Source: Streptomyces sp. cg36
GTDB taxonomy: Bacteria; Actinomycetota; Actinomycetes; Streptomycetales; Streptomycetaceae
NCBI RefSeq assembly: GCF_041080675.1
Contig: NZ_CP163520.1
Coordinates: forward strand, 4,030,001-4,094,000
Direction of reading: 5' to 3'
DNA: 64,000 nt
The position numbers and the translations under genes were made by a program. Shown piece after piece: positions 41,884 to 50,065 of the stretch (position 1 is its first letter; the number at the start of each line of letters is the position of its first letter). Under the pieces are notes generated by a model that was given only the letters and a program-made list of their open reading frames with translations, made no database searches and had not been told where the DNA came from.

Positions 41884-42675
41884 TTGAGCAATTACGCCGA
41901 CTCCCCACAAGGGCTCCCCGACGAGCAGCCCCCCGGACCTGGCCGTCGCTTCCGCGCCCGCCCCGTCCGGCTGCTCTCCGCCGCCGTCTTCGCCCTCGCC
42001 GGACTCATCTTCGTCACCAGCTTCAACACCGCCAAGGGCACCAACATCCGCACGGACGCCTCCCTGCTGAAGCTCTCCGACCTCATCCAGCAGCGCAGCC
42101 ACAAGAACGCGGAGCTCGACCAGTCCACCGCCGCCGTCCGCGACGACGTCGACTCCCTGGCCCAGCGCGACAACGGCTCCACCAAGGCGCAGGACCAGCA
42201 GCTGGCCGCGCTCAAGGACGCGGCGGGCACCGAGAAGGTCACCGGCAAGGCCGTCACCGTCACCCTCAACGACGCCCCGCCCAACGCCACCGCCGCCCCC
42301 GGCTACCCCGCCCCCCAGGCCAACGACCTGGTCATCCACCAGCAGGACCTCCAGGCCGTCGTCAACGCCCTGTGGCAGGGCGGCGCCGAGGGCATCCAGG
42401 TCATGGACCAGCGCCTCATCTCCACCAGCGCGGTCCGCTGCGTCGGCAACACCCTGATCCTCCAGGGCCGGGTCTACTCGCCCCCGTACAAGATCACCGC
42501 GGTGGGCGACACCGGGAAGCTGCGCGGGGCGCTCGCCGCCTCCCCGGCGATCCAGAACTACCAGCTGTATGTGAAGGCGTACGGGCTCGGCTGGAAAGTC
42601 GACGAGCACAGGGCGATGACTCTGCCCGGCTACTCGGGCACAGTGGATCTCCACTACGCGAAGCCGGTGGGATAG
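41884..42675 (+). CDS. DUF881-family membrane-anchored protein
   Basis: A 263-residue protein with one N-terminal membrane helix (LLSAAVFALAGLIFVTSFNT). An extracytoplasmic coiled-coil segment is followed by the DUF881 domain (VTVTLNDAPP, DLVIHQQDLQAVVNALWQGG, RLISTSAVRCVGNTL). The domain is common in actinobacteria and firmicutes, often near division genes. Its function is unresolved. Start TTG 41884, with AAGGAG about 11 bases upstream. It is divergent from crgA. Confidence 0.82.
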   Translation: MSNYADSPQGLPDEQPPGPGRRFRARPVRLLSAAVFALAGLIFVTSFNTAKGTNIRTDASLLKLSDLIQQRSHKNAELDQSTAAVRDDVDSLAQRDNGSTKAQDQQLAALKDAAGTEKVTGKAVTVTLNDAPPNATAAPGYPAPQANDLVIHQQDLQAVVNALWQGGAEGIQVMDQRLISTSAVRCVGNTLILQGRVYSPPYKITAVGDTGKLRGALAASPAIQNYQLYVKAYGLGWKVDEHRAMTLPGYSGTVDLHYAKPVG

Positions 42676-42693
42676 CGCGGGAGGGGGCGGCCG

Positions 42694-43389
42694 GTGTCCG
42701 TTGTTCCGGTGGTCTCGGTGCGGCTGGTCGTCAGGGCGCTCAGCGAGCTGTGCATCACGGCCGGGACCCTGATCGTCCTCTTCGTCGTCTACGTCCTGTA
42801 CTGGACCGGGGTGAAGGCGGACAGCGCCGCCGACCACCAGATCTCGGCCCTGCGCGACCGGTGGGCCAGGGCCCCCGCGGCAGCCGCGCCGCCGCACGGC
42901 GGACCGCCCGCCCCCTACACCGACGGCAGGTCCTTCGCCGTCATGTACATCCCCCGCCTGGGCGGCGACTGGCACAAGCCGGTCCTCGAAGGGACGGGCG
43001 TGAAGAACCTCCAGAAGGGCCTCGGGCACTACGCGAGCACCGCGCCCCTGGGCCAGGTCGGCAACTTCTCGGTGGCCGGGCACCGGCGCACCTACGGCGA
43101 CCCGTTCAAGGACTTCCCCGAGCTGCGGCCCGGTGACGCGGTGGTCCTCTCCGACGGCACGACCTGGTTCACCTACCGCATCGACAACAAGCCCTTCCGG
43201 ACGCTGCCCAGCGACGTCGGGGTCATCGATCCGGTGCCCGCCGAGTCCCCGTTCCGCTCCCCGGGCCGCTATCTGACCCTCACCACCTGCGATCCGGAGT
43301 GGGGCAGCAGCCACCGGCTGATCGCCTGGGGACATCTGGACTCCACCGCTCCGGTGGCCCGCGGCAAGCCCCCGGCTTTGGCCGGCTGA
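42694..43389 (+). CDS. Class E sortase (first of three)
   Basis: A 231-residue sortase with one N-terminal membrane helix (ALSELCITAGTLIVLFVVYV). The sortase barrel has the catalytic histidine in VAGHRRTYG, cysteine in LTLTTCDPEW and arginine in SSHRLIAWG. Class E enzymes cleave LAXTG-type signals and anchor surface proteins, including the long chaplins, to peptidoglycan. GTG start 18 bases after DUF881, in the same operon. It is the most divergent of the three copies. Confidence 0.85.
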   Translation: MSVVPVVSVRLVVRALSELCITAGTLIVLFVVYVLYWTGVKADSAADHQISALRDRWARAPAAAAPPHGGPPAPYTDGRSFAVMYIPRLGGDWHKPVLEGTGVKNLQKGLGHYASTAPLGQVGNFSVAGHRRTYGDPFKDFPELRPGDAVVLSDGTTWFTYRIDNKPFRTLPSDVGVIDPVPAESPFRSPGRYLTLTTCDPEWGSSHRLIAWGHLDSTAPVARGKPPALAG

Positions 43390-43456
43390 CCCCCCGACCA
43401 CAGCGCCGCCCCTTAGTCTGGTGCGGTAACGATCGTCGGAAGGGACAGCGGACAGC

Positions 43457-43633
43457 ATGTACGGCTGGATCTGGCGGCATCTGCCGGGCAACGCATGGGT
43501 AAGGGCGTTCACTTCGCTCGTGCTCGTACTGGCGATTGTCTATGTGCTCTTCCAGTACGTCTTCCCGTGGGCGGAGCCGCTGCTGCCGTTCAACGACGTC
43601 ACCGTCGATCAGGGGATGGGAGCGGCCCGATGA
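43457..43633 (+). CDS. Small membrane protein between sortase and pabA
   Basis: A 58-residue peptide (ATG 43457). It begins MYGWIWRHLPGNAWVRAFTS, then has one membrane helix (LVLVLAIVYVLFQYVFPW) and a short acidic tail ending in GMGAAR. GGAAGGGA lies upstream. Its stop overlaps the pabA start by four bases (ATGA). Translation coupling on both sides and coding-like composition support a real gene. No function is known. Confidence 0.72.
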   Translation: MYGWIWRHLPGNAWVRAFTSLVLVLAIVYVLFQYVFPWAEPLLPFNDVTVDQGMGAAR

Positions 43634-44268
43634 GCGCACGCGTTCTCGTCGTGGACAACTACGACAGCTTTGTCTTCAACCTCGTGCAGTACCTGTACCA
43701 GCTGGGTGCGGAGTGCGAGGTGGTACGGAACGACGAGGTGTCCCTGGAGCACGCCCAGGACGGCTTCGACGGCGTACTGCTCTCGCCCGGCCCCGGCACC
43801 CCCGAGCAGGCCGGGATCTGCGTCGACATGGTGCGCCACTGCGCCGGCACCGGGGTGCCGGTCTTCGGCGTCTGCCTCGGCATGCAGTCGATGATGGTGG
43901 CGTACGGGGGTGTGGTCGGCCGGGCGCCCGAGCTGCTGCACGGCAAGACCTCGCCGGTCCTGCACGAGGGCGCGGGCGTCTTCGCGGGCCTGCCGTCGCC
44001 GTTCACCGCGACCCGCTACCACTCGCTGGCCGCCGAGCCCGGCACGCTGCCCGCGGAGCTCGAAGTGACCGCGCGGACGGCGGACGGCATCGTGATGGGG
44101 CTGCGCCACCGCGAACTGCCGGTGGAGGGCGTCCAGTTCCATCCCGAGTCCGTGCTGACCGAGCACGGCCATCTGATGCTGGCCAACTGGCTGGTGCGGT
44201 GCGGGGACGCGGGAGCCGTCGAGCGGTCGGCAGGTCTGGCACCGGTGGTGGGCAAGGCCGCGGCGTGA
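43630..44268 (+). CDS. pabA: Aminodeoxychorismate/anthranilate synthase glutamine amidotransferase subunit
   Basis: A 212-residue class I glutamine amidotransferase. It has VVDNYDSFVFNL at the N-terminus, SPGPGTPEQAG, the nucleophile C in GVCLGMQ, and HPES at the C-terminal triad. It supplies ammonia for p-aminobenzoate (folate) or anthranilate synthesis with a PabB/TrpE partner that is not in this window. It overlaps its upstream small gene and its downstream sortase gene by four bases each. Confidence 0.92.
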   Translation: MSARVLVVDNYDSFVFNLVQYLYQLGAECEVVRNDEVSLEHAQDGFDGVLLSPGPGTPEQAGICVDMVRHCAGTGVPVFGVCLGMQSMMVAYGGVVGRAPELLHGKTSPVLHEGAGVFAGLPSPFTATRYHSLAAEPGTLPAELEVTARTADGIVMGLRHRELPVEGVQFHPESVLTEHGHLMLANWLVRCGDAGAVERSAGLAPVVGKAAA

Positions 44269-45482
44269 CGGCCGTCCGGCCCGAGCACGAATTCGACCCG
44301 CTGACGGACCCTCTCCCGGCGGGCGGTCACGGGTCACCGTGGTTCAGGGCGGACACCCTCGCACAGGCCCCGCAGGGCGGCCACGCGCGCGTGGCGGAGC
44401 CCGGGGCGGACTCCGCGCCCGAGCCCCCGGCGCCCTTCCAGGAGAGGCCGCGGCCGGGACGGCACGCGGCGGGCCCGGCCCGGCAGGGCGCCCGCGCGGC
44501 GCAGCAGCAACCCCAGGACTGGTACGCGGACCCCGGGCCGGAACCGGACCCGGCGTCCATACCCGGCGCGGCGGACCCGGTCGCGTACCCCGCCCCCTTC
44601 GACGACGCGACCGTCGCCCTCGCCCCGATATCCGGGGAGCCGGCGCCGCCCACCGGGGGCCGGGCCGAGCGCCGCCGGGCCGCCAGGGCCAAGGGGCACC
44701 GGGGCGCCGCCGCACCCGCCTCCTCCTCGGCTTCCACCGCCGCCGGGGACGCGCCCGGCCGGCCGCTCACCCGCGTCGAGGCGCGCCGCGCGGCCAAGGC
44801 GCGCAAGGACAGCCCGGCCGTCATCGCCAGCCGGCTGATCGGCGAACTGTTCATCACGCTCGGCGTGGTGATGCTGCTGTTCGTCACCTACCAGCTGTGG
44901 TGGACCAACGTCCGCGCCCACCAGCAGGCGGGCAACGAGGCGAAGAAGATCACGCACGGCTGGGAGAGCGGCAAGACGACCGCCCCCGGCGCCTTCGAGC
45001 CCGGCCAGGGCTTCGCCATCATGCACATCCCCAAGCTCGACGTGGTCGTCCCCGTCGCCGAGGGCACCAGCAAGCACAAGGTCCTCGACAAGGGCATGGT
45101 CGGCCACTACGGCCAGGGCAGCCTCAAGACCGCCATGCCCGGGGACAGGACGGGCAACTTCGCGGTCGCCGGGCACCGCAACACGCACGGCGAGCCCTTC
45201 CGCTACATCAACCGGCTCAAGCCCGGCGACCTGGTGATCGTCGAGACCCAGCAGGCGTACTACACGTACGCGATCACCAGTACGCTCCCGTCGACCAGCC
45301 CCAAGAACGTGTCGGTGCTCAAGCCGATCCCGGTCGGTTCGGGGTTCACCCGGCCCGGTCGCTACCTGACGCTGACGACCTGCACCCCCGAGTTCACGAG
45401 TACGTACCGAATGATCGTGTGGGGCAAGATGGTCGACGAGCGACCGCGCAGCAAGGGATTGCCCGACGCGCTCGCCGGCTGA
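44265..45482 (+). CDS. srtE1: Class E sortase with long N-terminal cytoplasmic extension
   Basis: A 405-residue sortase. About 190 disordered, Pro/Ala/Arg-rich residues precede the single membrane helix (LIGELFITLGVVMLLFVTYQ). The catalytic domain has H in VAGHRNTHG, C in LTTCTPEF and R in STYRMIVWG. The position next to pabA matches the S. coelicolor SrtE1 gene as I recall it. GTG start overlaps the pabA stop (GTGA). Confidence 0.88.
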   Translation: MTAVRPEHEFDPLTDPLPAGGHGSPWFRADTLAQAPQGGHARVAEPGADSAPEPPAPFQERPRPGRHAAGPARQGARAAQQQPQDWYADPGPEPDPASIPGAADPVAYPAPFDDATVALAPISGEPAPPTGGRAERRRAARAKGHRGAAAPASSSASTAAGDAPGRPLTRVEARRAAKARKDSPAVIASRLIGELFITLGVVMLLFVTYQLWWTNVRAHQQAGNEAKKITHGWESGKTTAPGAFEPGQGFAIMHIPKLDVVVPVAEGTSKHKVLDKGMVGHYGQGSLKTAMPGDRTGNFAVAGHRNTHGEPFRYINRLKPGDLVIVETQQAYYTYAITSTLPSTSPKNVSVLKPIPVGSGFTRPGRYLTLTTCTPEFTSTYRMIVWGKMVDERPRSKGLPDALAG

Positions 45483-45502
45483 CGGAACGACAGACAGGTG
45501 CG

Positions 45503-46234
45503 GTGGCAGTGAGGACCGAGCACGACGAGCAGCACACCGAAGCCCCCGCCCCGACGCGGGCCCGCCGCGGCGCGGTCGCCGGGGTCGTCAGCGTCATCGG
45601 AGAGCTGCTGATCACGGCCGGGCTGGTGCTCGGCCTCTTCGTCGTCTACTCGCTCTGGTGGACCAACGTCATAGCGGACCGCGAGGCCGCCCGGCAGGGC
45701 AAGGACGTGCGCCGCGACTGGGCGAACAGCGGCCCCGGCGCCCTCGACACCAAGGGCGGCATCGGCTTCCTGCACGTACCGGCCATGCGCAACGGCGAGG
45801 TGCTGGTCAAGAAGGGCACCGGTACCAAGGTCCTCAACGGCGGGGTGGCGGGCTACTACACCGACCCGCTGAAGGCGGTCCTGCCGTCCAGCGGCTCCGC
45901 CGGCAACTTCACGCTGGCCGCGCACCGCGACGGCCACGGCGCCAAGTTCCACAACATCGACAAGGTGCACACCGGCGATCCCATCGTCTTCGAGACGAAG
46001 GACACCTGGTACATCTACAAGACGTTCGCCGAGCTCAAGGAGACGTCGAAGTACAACGTGGACGTGCTGCAGCCGGTCCCGAAGGAGTCCGGGGCGAGGA
46101 AGCCGGGCCACTACATCACCCTGACGACCTGCACGCCCGTCTACACCTCCGACTACCGCTACATCGTCTGGGGCGAGCTGGTGCGCACCCAGAAGGTCGA
46201 CGAGAAGCGCACCAAGCCCGCCGAGCTGCGCTGA
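45503..46234 (+). CDS. srtE2: Class E sortase
   Basis: A 243-residue sortase with a membrane helix (VSVIGELLITAGLVLGLFVV). The active-site residues are H in LAAHRDGHG, C in TLTTCTPVY and R in SDYRYIVWGE. The GTG at 45503 or 45509 could be the start. It is directly downstream of srtE1 with 20 bases between. In S. coelicolor the two neighbouring class E enzymes together anchor chaplins needed for aerial growth. Confidence 0.87.
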   Translation: MAVRTEHDEQHTEAPAPTRARRGAVAGVVSVIGELLITAGLVLGLFVVYSLWWTNVIADREAARQGKDVRRDWANSGPGALDTKGGIGFLHVPAMRNGEVLVKKGTGTKVLNGGVAGYYTDPLKAVLPSSGSAGNFTLAAHRDGHGAKFHNIDKVHTGDPIVFETKDTWYIYKTFAELKETSKYNVDVLQPVPKESGARKPGHYITLTTCTPVYTSDYRYIVWGELVRTQKVDEKRTKPAELR

Positions 46235-46354
46235 CCTGCGTGCAGCCCCTCCCCGGCCTCCGGGGGCCTTCCTGGGGGCCGCCCCGAGCCGTGGAGGGTC
46301 CGCGGTGCCGGGCGGCGCCCGCGCGGACGAGCCCCGGCTCCCCTTGTGAAACGG

Positions 46355-46390
46355 AAAAGCCCCGGCCCCCTGTGAGGGGGACCGGGGCTT
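46355..46390. terminator. Bidirectional terminator between srtE2 and pknB
   Basis: Imperfect 15-bp stem (AAGCCCCGG then CCCCC, paired across a TGTGA loop with one mismatch), with an A run on one side and a C/T-rich flank on the other. It lies between convergent genes. Confidence 0.8.
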
Positions 46391-46429
46391 CGCACTGTTC
46401 CGGGGGTCAGTCGCCGCCCCGGCCGGGCA

Positions 46430-48421
46430 TCAGCCGAACGGGAAGCCGCCGTCCTGCCCCTGGGGGTTGCCGCCGCCCCCGCCGATCGTGGTCAGCACGA
46501 TCCCCGTGGTGGCCGGGTCGGCCGGGGTGTTGGGCCCGGGGGTCTGCGACAGGACCCGCGCCTTGTCGTCGTTGGAGCTGCCGGGCGCGAACTGGATGTT
46601 GCTGAAGCCGGCCGCGTTGAGCTTCTCGGTGGCCTGCTTCACGGTCATCCCGAGCACACCGGGCACCGGTACGGGCTGCGGGCTCTGCGGGCCCTTGGAG
46701 ACCTTCAGGGTGATCTGGACGTCCGCGGCCTGGGGGCTGTACGCCTTCGGGTTCTGGTCGATGACCTGGCCCGCGGGCTGGTTCGAGTCGATGTCCTGGC
46801 GGGCCACATTGGTGAACCCGAGGTCGTTGAGCCGGGAGACCGCGTCGTCGTAGAGCGTGCCCTTGACGTCGGGCATGTTCGTCTTCTTCTTCGTCGCGAT
46901 CGACAGCGTGACGTCGGAGCCCTTCTCGGCGGGGGTGCCGCCCTTGGGGTCCTGGGAGACGACGGTGCCCGGGTCCTGGTCGGCCTCCACGAGCGTCGTC
47001 TTCACGACGAAGCCCTTGTCCTTCAGGATCTCGGTCGCGTTGTCCTTCTTCTTCTCCGTGACGTCCGGGACCTCGACCTTGGGAGCACCGGTGGAGACGA
47101 CGACCGAGACGCTCTCGCCCTTCTTCAGCTTGCCGCTGTTCGGGGTCTGGCTGCAGATGCTGTCCTTGGGCTGGTCGGCGCAGGGCTCCGACTTGGAGAC
47201 GACCAGCTTGAGCCCGATGTTGGCCGTCAGGCCCTCGGCGGACTTCTTGGTCTCACCGACCAGCTGCGGCACCGGCACCTGGCCGTCGTCGCCCTTGCCG
47301 CCGAAGACCGCCTTGCCGATCAGGATCGCGCCGACCAGGACCAGCACACCGGCCAGGACCAGCAGGATCGTCGAGGTGCGCGACTTCTTCTGGCGGCGCC
47401 GGGCGGGGCGGTCGTCGTAGCCGTAGCCGCCGTCGTCCGGGTTGACCGGGGGCAGCATGGACGTCTGGCCGGCCGCGTCCGCCGGGCGCAGCGCGGTCGT
47501 CGGCTGGTCCTGGGGGCCCGAGGTGTAGGCGTCGTAGCCGCCGTAGCCGACCGCGCCCATGGCGGCGGTCGCGGCGACCGGCTGGCCGTCCAGGCACGCC
47601 TCGATGTCGGCACGCATCTCGTCGGCCGACTGATACCGGTAGTCCGGGTCCTTGACCAGCGCCTTCAGGACGATGGCGTCCATTTCCGGCGTGATCTCGG
47701 GGTCGAAGTTGCTCGGCGGCTGGGGCTCTTCCCGTACGTGCTGGTAGGCGACCGCGACCGGCGAGTCACCGACGAACGGCGGCCGGACCGTCAGCAGCTC
47801 GTAGAGCAGGCAGCCGGTCGAATACAGGTCGGAGCGGGCGTCGACCTGCTCGCCCTTGGCCTGCTCCGGGGAGAGGTACTGGGCGGTGCCGATGACGGCC
47901 GCGGTCTGCGTCATCGTCATGCCGGAGTCGCCCATGGCCCGGGCGATGCCGAAGTCCATGACCTTGACCTGGCCGGTGCGCGTCAGCATGACGTTCGCGG
48001 GCTTGATGTCGCGGTGGACGATCCCGGCGCGGTGGGAGTACTCCAGCGCCTGGAGGATGCCGATCGTCATCTCCAGCGTGCGCTCGGGCAGCAGCTTGCG
48101 CCCCGAGTGCAGCAGCTCACGCAGGGTGGAGCCGTCGACGTACTCCATCACGATGTACGGGATGGAGATGTTGTCGACGTAGTCCTCGCCGGTGTCGTAG
48201 ACAGCGACGATCGCCGGGTGGTTGAGGGAGGCGGCAGACTGGGCCTCACGGCGGAACCGGGCCTGGAAGGACGGATCGCGGGCGAGGTCGGCCCGCAGCG
48301 TCTTTACGGCGACAGTGCGGCCGAGCCGGGTGTCGTGCGCGAGGTAGACCTCCGCCATGCCACCACGGCCGAGCACCTGGCCCAGCTCGTACCGGCCGCC
48401 GAGGCGACGCGGCTCTTCCAT
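46430..48421 (-). CDS. pknB: Ser/Thr protein kinase PknB with PASTA domains
   Basis: A 663-residue kinase: glycine loop GRGGMAEVY, K40 (VAVK), HRDIKPANV with D138, DFG at 156-158 and an activation loop with TMTQTAAV. One membrane helix lies near 350-372 (TILLVLAGVLVLVGAILIGK). Four extracytoplasmic PASTA repeats bind muropeptides or lipid II. A Gly/Gln-rich tail ends the chain. It is the last gene of the fhaA-fhaB-PP2C-SEDS-pbpA cluster and is the central regulator of wall growth. Confidence 0.96.
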   Translation of the reverse strand: MEEPRRLGGRYELGQVLGRGGMAEVYLAHDTRLGRTVAVKTLRADLARDPSFQARFRREAQSAASLNHPAIVAVYDTGEDYVDNISIPYIVMEYVDGSTLRELLHSGRKLLPERTLEMTIGILQALEYSHRAGIVHRDIKPANVMLTRTGQVKVMDFGIARAMGDSGMTMTQTAAVIGTAQYLSPEQAKGEQVDARSDLYSTGCLLYELLTVRPPFVGDSPVAVAYQHVREEPQPPSNFDPEITPEMDAIVLKALVKDPDYRYQSADEMRADIEACLDGQPVAATAAMGAVGYGGYDAYTSGPQDQPTTALRPADAAGQTSMLPPVNPDDGGYGYDDRPARRRQKKSRTSTILLVLAGVLVLVGAILIGKAVFGGKGDDGQVPVPQLVGETKKSAEGLTANIGLKLVVSKSEPCADQPKDSICSQTPNSGKLKKGESVSVVVSTGAPKVEVPDVTEKKKDNATEILKDKGFVVKTTLVEADQDPGTVVSQDPKGGTPAEKGSDVTLSIATKKKTNMPDVKGTLYDDAVSRLNDLGFTNVARQDIDSNQPAGQVIDQNPKAYSPQAADVQITLKVSKGPQSPQPVPVPGVLGMTVKQATEKLNAAGFSNIQFAPGSSNDDKARVLSQTPGPNTPADPATTGIVLTTIGGGGGNPQGQDGGFPFG

Positions 48422-48566
48422 AACGTTCCAGCCCTCTCCGTCAGTCCCGACCGCACCCGTGTGTGTGGTCCGGCGGTGTGCTGTTCGCGCATACGCTACC
48501 GGGCACCGGTGGCGGATCCGTCCGCGACCGTCAGCTGATACCGGACCGGTACAGGGCGCGAGAGAC

Positions 48567-48580
48567 GTTTCACGTGAAAC
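48567..48580 (+). promoter_or_regulatory. parS site 9
   Basis: Perfect GTTTCACGTGAAAC in the pknB-pbpA intergenic region. Confidence 0.95.
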
Positions 48581-48587
48581 GAGGACT

Positions 48588-48601
48588 GTTTCACGTGAAA
48601 C
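48588..48601 (+). promoter_or_regulatory. parS site 10
   Basis: Perfect GTTTCACGTGAAAC, 21 bp centre-to-centre from site 9 (two helical turns), just after the pbpA stop. Confidence 0.95.
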
Positions 48602-48610
48602 GTCCCGGGG

Positions 48611-50065
48611 TCACTTCTTGAGCACCGCCTTCATCACGGCCTTGGCGATCGGGGCGGCCAGACCGCCACCGGAGATGTCGTCGCGGTTGGCGTCGCCGTC
48701 CTCGACGACCACGGCCACCGCGACCGGGGAGCCCTGGTCGGTCTTGGCGTAGGAGATGAACCAGGCGTACGGCTTCTCGCTGTTGTTCTGGCCGTGCTGG
48801 GCGGTACCGGTCTTGCCGCCGACGACCACGCCGTCGATGGCGCCCCTCTTGCCGGTGCCGTCGGTGACGACGTTCTCCATCATCGCCTGGATCTTCTGGG
48901 CGTTGGCCGCCGACAGCGGCTGGCTCATCTTCTCCGGCTGGGTCTTGGAGAGCACGTCCAGGCTGGGCGCCTGGAGCTGGTCGACCATGTACGGCTTCAT
49001 CAGCTTGCCGTCGTTGGCGACCGCGGCGGCGACCATGGCCATCTGGAGCGGGGTGGCGCGGTTGGACGCCTGGCCGATGCCGGCCATCGCGTTCTGCGGC
49101 CGGTTGTCCTTGGGGTAGATGCTGGCGTCGGCCCGAACAGGCGTGAAGACCTCGTCGTTGAAGCCGAACTTGTCGGCCTCCTCGATCATCTTCTTGTTGC
49201 CCAGGTCATCGCTGATCTTGCCGAAGACGGTGTTGCAGGACCACTGGAGCGCCACCTTCAGCGTGGCGTTCTCGCAGGGGATGTTGCCCTCGTTCTTCAG
49301 CGGCGTCGTCGACTGCGGCAGCTGGTAGGGCACCGGCGAGCGGGTCGGCTGGTCGATGCTGGTGTACAGCCCGTTCTCCAGCGCCGCCGAGGCGGTGACC
49401 ACCTTGAACGTGGAGCCCGGCGGATAGGTCTCGCGCAGGGCCCGGTTCAGCATGGGCTTGTCCTTGTCCTCAAGCAGCTTCTGGCGGGCCTTGGAGTCCG
49501 CCGTGGAGTTGCCCGCGAAGACCGAGGGGTCGTACGAGGGGGTCGAGGCCAGCGCCAGGATCGCGCCGGTGCGCGGGTCGATCGCGGCGACCGCGCCCTT
49601 CTTGTCGCCCAGCCCCTCGAAGGCGGCCTTCTGGGCGGCGCTGTTGAGGGTGGTGACGACGTTGCCGCCCTGCTTCTTCTCACCGGTGAACATCGACAGG
49701 GTGCGGTCGAAGAAGAGCCGGTCGTCGTTGCCGGAGAGGATCTTGTCCTCGATGTTCTCCAGCTGCGAGGAGTCGAACGCCTGCGAGTTGTAGCCGGTCA
49801 CCGGCGACCACAGCGTGCCGTTGTTCCAGGCGCGCTTGTACTTGAAGTCGCTGCCCGAGGTCTCCTTGGAGGAGGTCATGGGCTGGCCGTCGGCGGTGAT
49901 GATGTTGCCGCGCTCGTGGGCGAACCGCTCGATCTGGACCCGGCGGTTGTACTTGTGCGTGTTCAGCTCGTCGGCCCGCACGTACTGGAGCCAGTTGTCG
50001 CGGATCATCAGGGCCATGATCAGCAGCCCGCAGAAGATCGCGATCCGTCGCAGGGGCTTGTTCAC
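48611..50065 (-). CDS. pbpA: Class B penicillin-binding protein (PbpA)
   Basis: A 484-residue transpeptidase. The N-terminal membrane anchor (IAIFCGLLIMALMIRDNWLQ) is followed by a dimerisation/linker domain and the transpeptidase domain. The latter has the active serine in PPGSTFK, an SxN-type WSCN and KTGT (GGKTGTAQHG). It cross-links peptidoglycan together with the SEDS glycosyltransferase encoded upstream. The GTG start overlaps the SEDS gene stop by four bases. Confidence 0.94.
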   Translation of the reverse strand: MNKPLRRIAIFCGLLIMALMIRDNWLQYVRADELNTHKYNRRVQIERFAHERGNIITADGQPMTSSKETSGSDFKYKRAWNNGTLWSPVTGYNSQAFDSSQLENIEDKILSGNDDRLFFDRTLSMFTGEKKQGGNVVTTLNSAAQKAAFEGLGDKKGAVAAIDPRTGAILALASTPSYDPSVFAGNSTADSKARQKLLEDKDKPMLNRALRETYPPGSTFKVVTASAALENGLYTSIDQPTRSPVPYQLPQSTTPLKNEGNIPCENATLKVALQWSCNTVFGKISDDLGNKKMIEEADKFGFNDEVFTPVRADASIYPKDNRPQNAMAGIGQASNRATPLQMAMVAAAVANDGKLMKPYMVDQLQAPSLDVLSKTQPEKMSQPLSAANAQKIQAMMENVVTDGTGKRGAIDGVVVGGKTGTAQHGQNNSEKPYAWFISYAKTDQGSPVAVAVVVEDGDANRDDISGGGLAAPIAKAVMKAVLKK

